From positions 1-15,477 of the forward strand of contig UQCR01000140.1 of NCBI GenBank assembly GCA_900539655.1: a stretch of 15,477 nucleotides of DNA. The letters are read 5' to 3'. A model generated the notes under the pieces. The model had not been told where the DNA came from. It did no database searches and worked only from the letters and a program-made list of their open reading frames with translations. A program made the position numbers and the translations under genes. Positions 13,615 to 15,477 of the stretch are shown one piece after another; position 1 is the first letter of the stretch; every line of letters begins with the position of its first letter. The stretch is from an uncultured Robinsoniella sp. Lineage in GTDB: Bacteria; Bacillota; Clostridia; Lachnospirales; Lachnospiraceae.

Positions 13615-14523
13615 TTACTTCGCAAGCTCCAGCATCTTCTTCAGCGGTGCATGGGCCTGGTTTATAAATGTTTCTTCCAGTTCAATGGAAGGGGTTCCTG
13701 TTTCCATTGCCCGAATAATATTGTCCAAATTAATTTTTTTCATATCCGGACAGCATTGGGTTTCATTTACAAGATAAAATTTCTTCTCAGGGTTTTGGCG
13801 CTGCAATTCATATAATACGCCTTTTTCTGTTACAATGATAAATTCAGAAGCAGCATCTTTGGCAGCATATTCAATGATCCCTGATGTACTTCCTGCATAA
13901 TCAGCCATTTCAGTAACCGAAGCCTGACATTCGGGATGAACCAGAATTTTAGCTTTCGGGTGGGCATTTTTCGCCTCCCTGATCTCTTCCACAGTGATTC
14001 TTGCGTGAACCGGACAATAACCATTGTTAAATATAATATTTTTTTCTGGCACCTGGGAGGCTACATAAGTTCCAAGATGCTGATCCGGTATAAAGAAAAT
14101 GTTTTTATTCGGCAATGCCCTGACTATTTTTAAAGCATTGGATGAGGTCACACATACATCAGAATGGACCTTTAGTTCAGCCGTGGAATTTACGTAACAG
14201 ACAACAGCCACATCCTCATATTTCCTGCGGATTTCCTCTATCTTCCGGGCATCCGCCATATGCGCCATAGGACAGTCTGCCTGCATATCCGGCATTAATA
14301 CCACTTTATCCGGATTTAAAATCTTTGCGCTTTCTCCCATAAAGCGGACACCGCAAAGTACCAATACTTTTTCTTTTATCTTGGTGGCAATTTCACTCAG
14401 ATAATAAGAATCTCCCACATAATCTGCAATTTCCTGCACCTCATCATTCACATAATAGTGTGCGAGGATCACTGCATCTTTTTCCTTTTTTAATTCCTGG
14501 ATTCTTAATTGCTTCTCGTTCAT
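13615..14523 (-). CDS. nadA: Quinolinate synthase (4Fe-4S)
   Basis: This enzyme condenses iminoaspartate and dihydroxyacetone phosphate to quinolinate, using an oxygen-sensitive 4Fe-4S cluster. It has 302 residues from the chosen start, matching the compact NadA form. The expected cluster ligands are Cys84 (MQADCPMA), Cys170 (GYCPVHARIT) and Cys257 (ETQCCPDMKK; the adjacent Cys258 is an alternative). Active-site segments include ILAHYYVNDEVQEIADYVGDSY and FMGESAKIL. The ATG at 14523 is preferred over the in-frame ATG at 14598 because GGGAGG lies 5 nt upstream, the protein then begins MNEKQLRIQELKKEKDAV as in homologues, and the upstream start lies beyond the promoter. It is the first gene of nadABC and is preceded by a NiaR-like operator. 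Confidence 0.96.
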   Translation of the reverse strand: MNEKQLRIQELKKEKDAVILAHYYVNDEVQEIADYVGDSYYLSEIATKIKEKVLVLCGVRFMGESAKILNPDKVVLMPDMQADCPMAHMADARKIEEIRRKYEDVAVVCYVNSTAELKVHSDVCVTSSNALKIVRALPNKNIFFIPDQHLGTYVASQVPEKNIIFNNGYCPVHARITVEEIREAKNAHPKAKILVHPECQASVTEMADYAGSTSGIIEYAAKDAASEFIIVTEKGVLYELQRQNPEKKFYLVNETQCCPDMKKINLDNIIRAMETGTPSIELEETFINQAHAPLKKMLELAK

Positions 14524-14557
14524 CTTGACCTCCCTTTTGTATATGGTTCGATGAATT

Positions 14558-14586
14558 AGTATACCACAAAACTTTACAGGTGACAA
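14558..14586 (-). promoter_or_regulatory. Promoter of nadABC
   Basis: On the minus strand, TTGTCA (14586-14581), a 17-bp spacer and TATACT (14563-14558) lie about 35 nt upstream of the nadA start. The -35 hexamer lies inside a palindrome that resembles a NiaR operator. Confidence 0.8.
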
Positions 14587-14595
14587 GACAGTTGT
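14576..14595. promoter_or_regulatory. NiaR-like operator of the nad operon
   Basis: The 20-bp imperfect palindrome ACAGGTGACAAGACAGTTGT has the pattern ACAnnTGnCnnGnCAnnTGT and covers the -35 box of nadABC. From memory, the NiaR (YrxA) repressors of Firmicutes use palindromes of this kind (ACA..TGTC..GACA..TGT) upstream of nad genes, with nicotinate as co-repressor. No niaR gene is in the window, so the assignment rests on motif and context. Confidence 0.55.
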
Positions 14596-14612
14596 CAATT
14601 TAAATAAAATTA

Positions 14613-14641
14613 TTGACTTTGCACTGTGTCTATGTTATAGT
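14613..14641 (+). promoter_or_regulatory. Promoter of the GntR-ABC operon
   Basis: TTGACT (14613-14618), a 17-bp spacer and TATAGT (14636-14641) point away from nadA. They lie 27 nt upstream of the TTG start of the GntR gene. Confidence 0.8.
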
Positions 14642-14647
14642 CACGGT
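14623..14647. promoter_or_regulatory. Inverted-repeat operator over the GntR promoter
   Basis: ACTGTGTCTAT (14623-14633) and ATAGTCACGGT (14637-14647) are inverted repeats matching at 9 of 11 positions around GTT. They cover the spacer, the -10 box and the likely transcription start. This is the expected place for autorepression by the YtrA-type regulator encoded directly downstream. Confidence 0.6.
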
Positions 14648-14667
14648 AAGAACGGAGGCGAATACTT

Positions 14668-15048
14668 TTGAATATCATGATCTCACCTATTTCTGAAATT
14701 CCAATTTATGAACAGATACGGGAACAGGTTACAGAGCAGGTCTTAAGTGGTAAGATTCCGCCTGGAACCCAGCTTCCTTCCATTCGAATGCTGGCTAAGG
14801 AATGTAAAATCGGTATTATTACGGTAAAAAGAGCTTATGAAGAGCTTTGTAAATCGGGAATTGCCATTAGTATCAATGGGAAAGGCGTGTATGCCGCAGA
14901 ACTGGATGCTTCTTTTATAAAAAATTCCTATCGCAAACAGCTGAAAGAACAATTGAAAGATGTTTATCACTACGCAAAAACAGTCAGTTTTAGTGACGAA
15001 GAAATTATGAATCTCATTCAGGAACTGATAAAGGAGGAATCAATATGA
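14668..15048 (+). CDS. GntR-family transcriptional regulator, YtrA subfamily
   Basis: This 126-residue repressor has a winged HTH at about 10-72 (EIPIYEQIREQVTEQVLSG, then LPSIRMLAKECKIGIITVKRAYEELCKSG and the wing around INGKGVYAA), followed by a short helical tail of about 50 residues. The short tail without a large effector domain is typical of the YtrA subfamily, which usually controls an adjacent ABC transporter. The start is TTG at 14668, because GGAGG lies 9 nt upstream; the next in-frame ATG (14677) is 18 nt away. The TGA stop overlaps the ABC ATPase ATG (ATGA), with AGGAGG inside the 3' end, so the two are translationally coupled. It is likely autoregulated through the inverted repeat over its promoter. 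Confidence 0.92.
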   Translation: MNIMISPISEIPIYEQIREQVTEQVLSGKIPPGTQLPSIRMLAKECKIGIITVKRAYEELCKSGIAISINGKGVYAAELDASFIKNSYRKQLKEQLKDVYHYAKTVSFSDEEIMNLIQELIKEESI

Positions 15049-15477
15049 CATCATCTGCCCTGATTATAACTGACCTTGAGGTCCTTTTTTATGAAAATGA
15101 TTTTAAATTATCGGACATCAATCTGGATATTAAAACAGGTACAATTACCGGGTTGATCGGCAGGAACGGCGCCGGTAAAACCACTTTATTGAAAGCAATC
15201 ATGGGACTTCAAAAATACCAAAAAGGAACCATCACTTATTTTGAAACAGATAAAAGTTTAAAAAATCCCTTAATCAAGGAAAGGCTCAGTTTTACCTCCA
15301 ATGCACTCACATTTAACCCGCGTTTTTCACCGGATCAGATCGCAGACGCAGTTTCACCATTTTATAAAAATTTTAAGCATGATCTATTTCAAAAATATTT
15401 AGAACTGTTTCATCTGAATGAGGATCAGAGGCTGGGGGGGGGCTCCCCCCGCACGGCGGGGGGAAACCTACATAATC
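15045..15477 (+). CDS. ABC transporter ATP-binding protein, YtrB-like, partial at window edge
   Basis: The frame starts at ATG 15045, overlapping the GntR stop, with AGGAGG 8 nt upstream, and stays open to the right edge (144 codons). Walker A is GRNGAGKT (39-46) in LIGRNGAGKTTLLKAIMGL. The Q-loop region is divergent (LSFTSNALTFNP), as in ATPases paired with YtrA regulators. The true signature motif should come soon after NEDQRL. Instead the frame enters a run of G and C from 15434 and reads GGGSPRTAGGNLHN, which does not look like an ABC signature. Residues up to about 129 are trustworthy; the rest probably reflects a sequence artefact. Function: ATP hydrolysis for an exporter or membrane-stress transporter of unknown substrate. 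Confidence 0.88.
   Translation, partial: MTSSALIITDLEVLFYENDFKLSDINLDIKTGTITGLIGRNGAGKTTLLKAIMGLQKYQKGTITYFETDKSLKNPLIKERLSFTSNALTFNPRFSPDQIADAVSPFYKNFKHDLFQKYLELFHLNEDQRLGGGSPRTAGGNLHN

Overview
The window looks like a chromosomal segment from a low-to-moderate GC, strictly anaerobic, spore-forming Firmicute, most likely a Lachnospiraceae-type gut clostridium. This is inferred from the gene set: diaminopimelate synthesis by LL-diaminopimelate aminotransferase (dapL) rather than the acyl-blocked route, a complete nadABC set with a short NadB, a PdaB-like sporulation deacetylase, a YtrA-type GntR/ABC operon and strong AGGAGG ribosome binding sites. No rRNA, tRNA, CRISPR array, transposase, phage or plasmid gene was found.

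Layout, left to right. (1) 1-2840, minus strand: a two-gene exported module. A secreted S8 subtilase has an unusual C-terminal HxxxDxxxH domain resembling zinc-dependent phospholipase C. It is followed after 37 nt by the start of a secreted, probably leucine-rich-repeat, protein cut by the window edge. Upstream are three 9-bp sites at exact 21-bp spacing that match the direct-repeat pattern of LytTR (AgrA-like) response regulators, next to a promoter with a long spacer. (2) 2860-5205, minus: the dapF-dapL lysine/peptidoglycan operon with a clear promoter and terminator; a possible 28-codon ORF sits between dapL and its terminator. (3) 5332-6255, minus: PdaB-like polysaccharide deacetylase. (4) 6400-8018, minus: a two-gene ABC exporter (ATPase then permease, ATGA overlap) behind a MerR-type promoter with a 19-bp spacer and central dyad; no MerR gene lies nearby, and an 18-codon leader ORF precedes the ATPase. 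(5) 8100-9291, plus: near-identical 21-bp direct repeats, an extended -10 promoter, a potentially structured leader and an ECF-type sigma factor with a C-terminal extension of about 100 residues and no obvious anti-sigma gene. (6) 9395-10506, minus: a cytoplasmic serine hydrolase of the class C beta-lactamase fold. (7) 10585-11550, plus: an SDR oxidoreductase with a near-consensus promoter and a shared bidirectional terminator. (8) 11564-14595, minus: the nadA-nadB-nadC operon for quinolinate and nicotinate mononucleotide synthesis, with a NiaR-like palindrome over its -35 box. (9) 14613-15477, plus, divergent from nadA: a YtrA-type GntR repressor (TTG start) translationally coupled to an ABC ATPase, with an inverted repeat over the promoter.

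The metabolic core (dap, nad) is ordinary. The accessory interest is in regulation: four separate operator architectures (LytTR-like, MerR-like, NiaR-like, YtrA-like), a candidate cis-acting RNA ahead of the sigma factor, and the protease/PLC-like fusion. The last roughly 45 bases (G and C runs plus a perfect fold-back hairpin) look like a sequencing or assembly artefact that corrupts the ABC ATPase frame.
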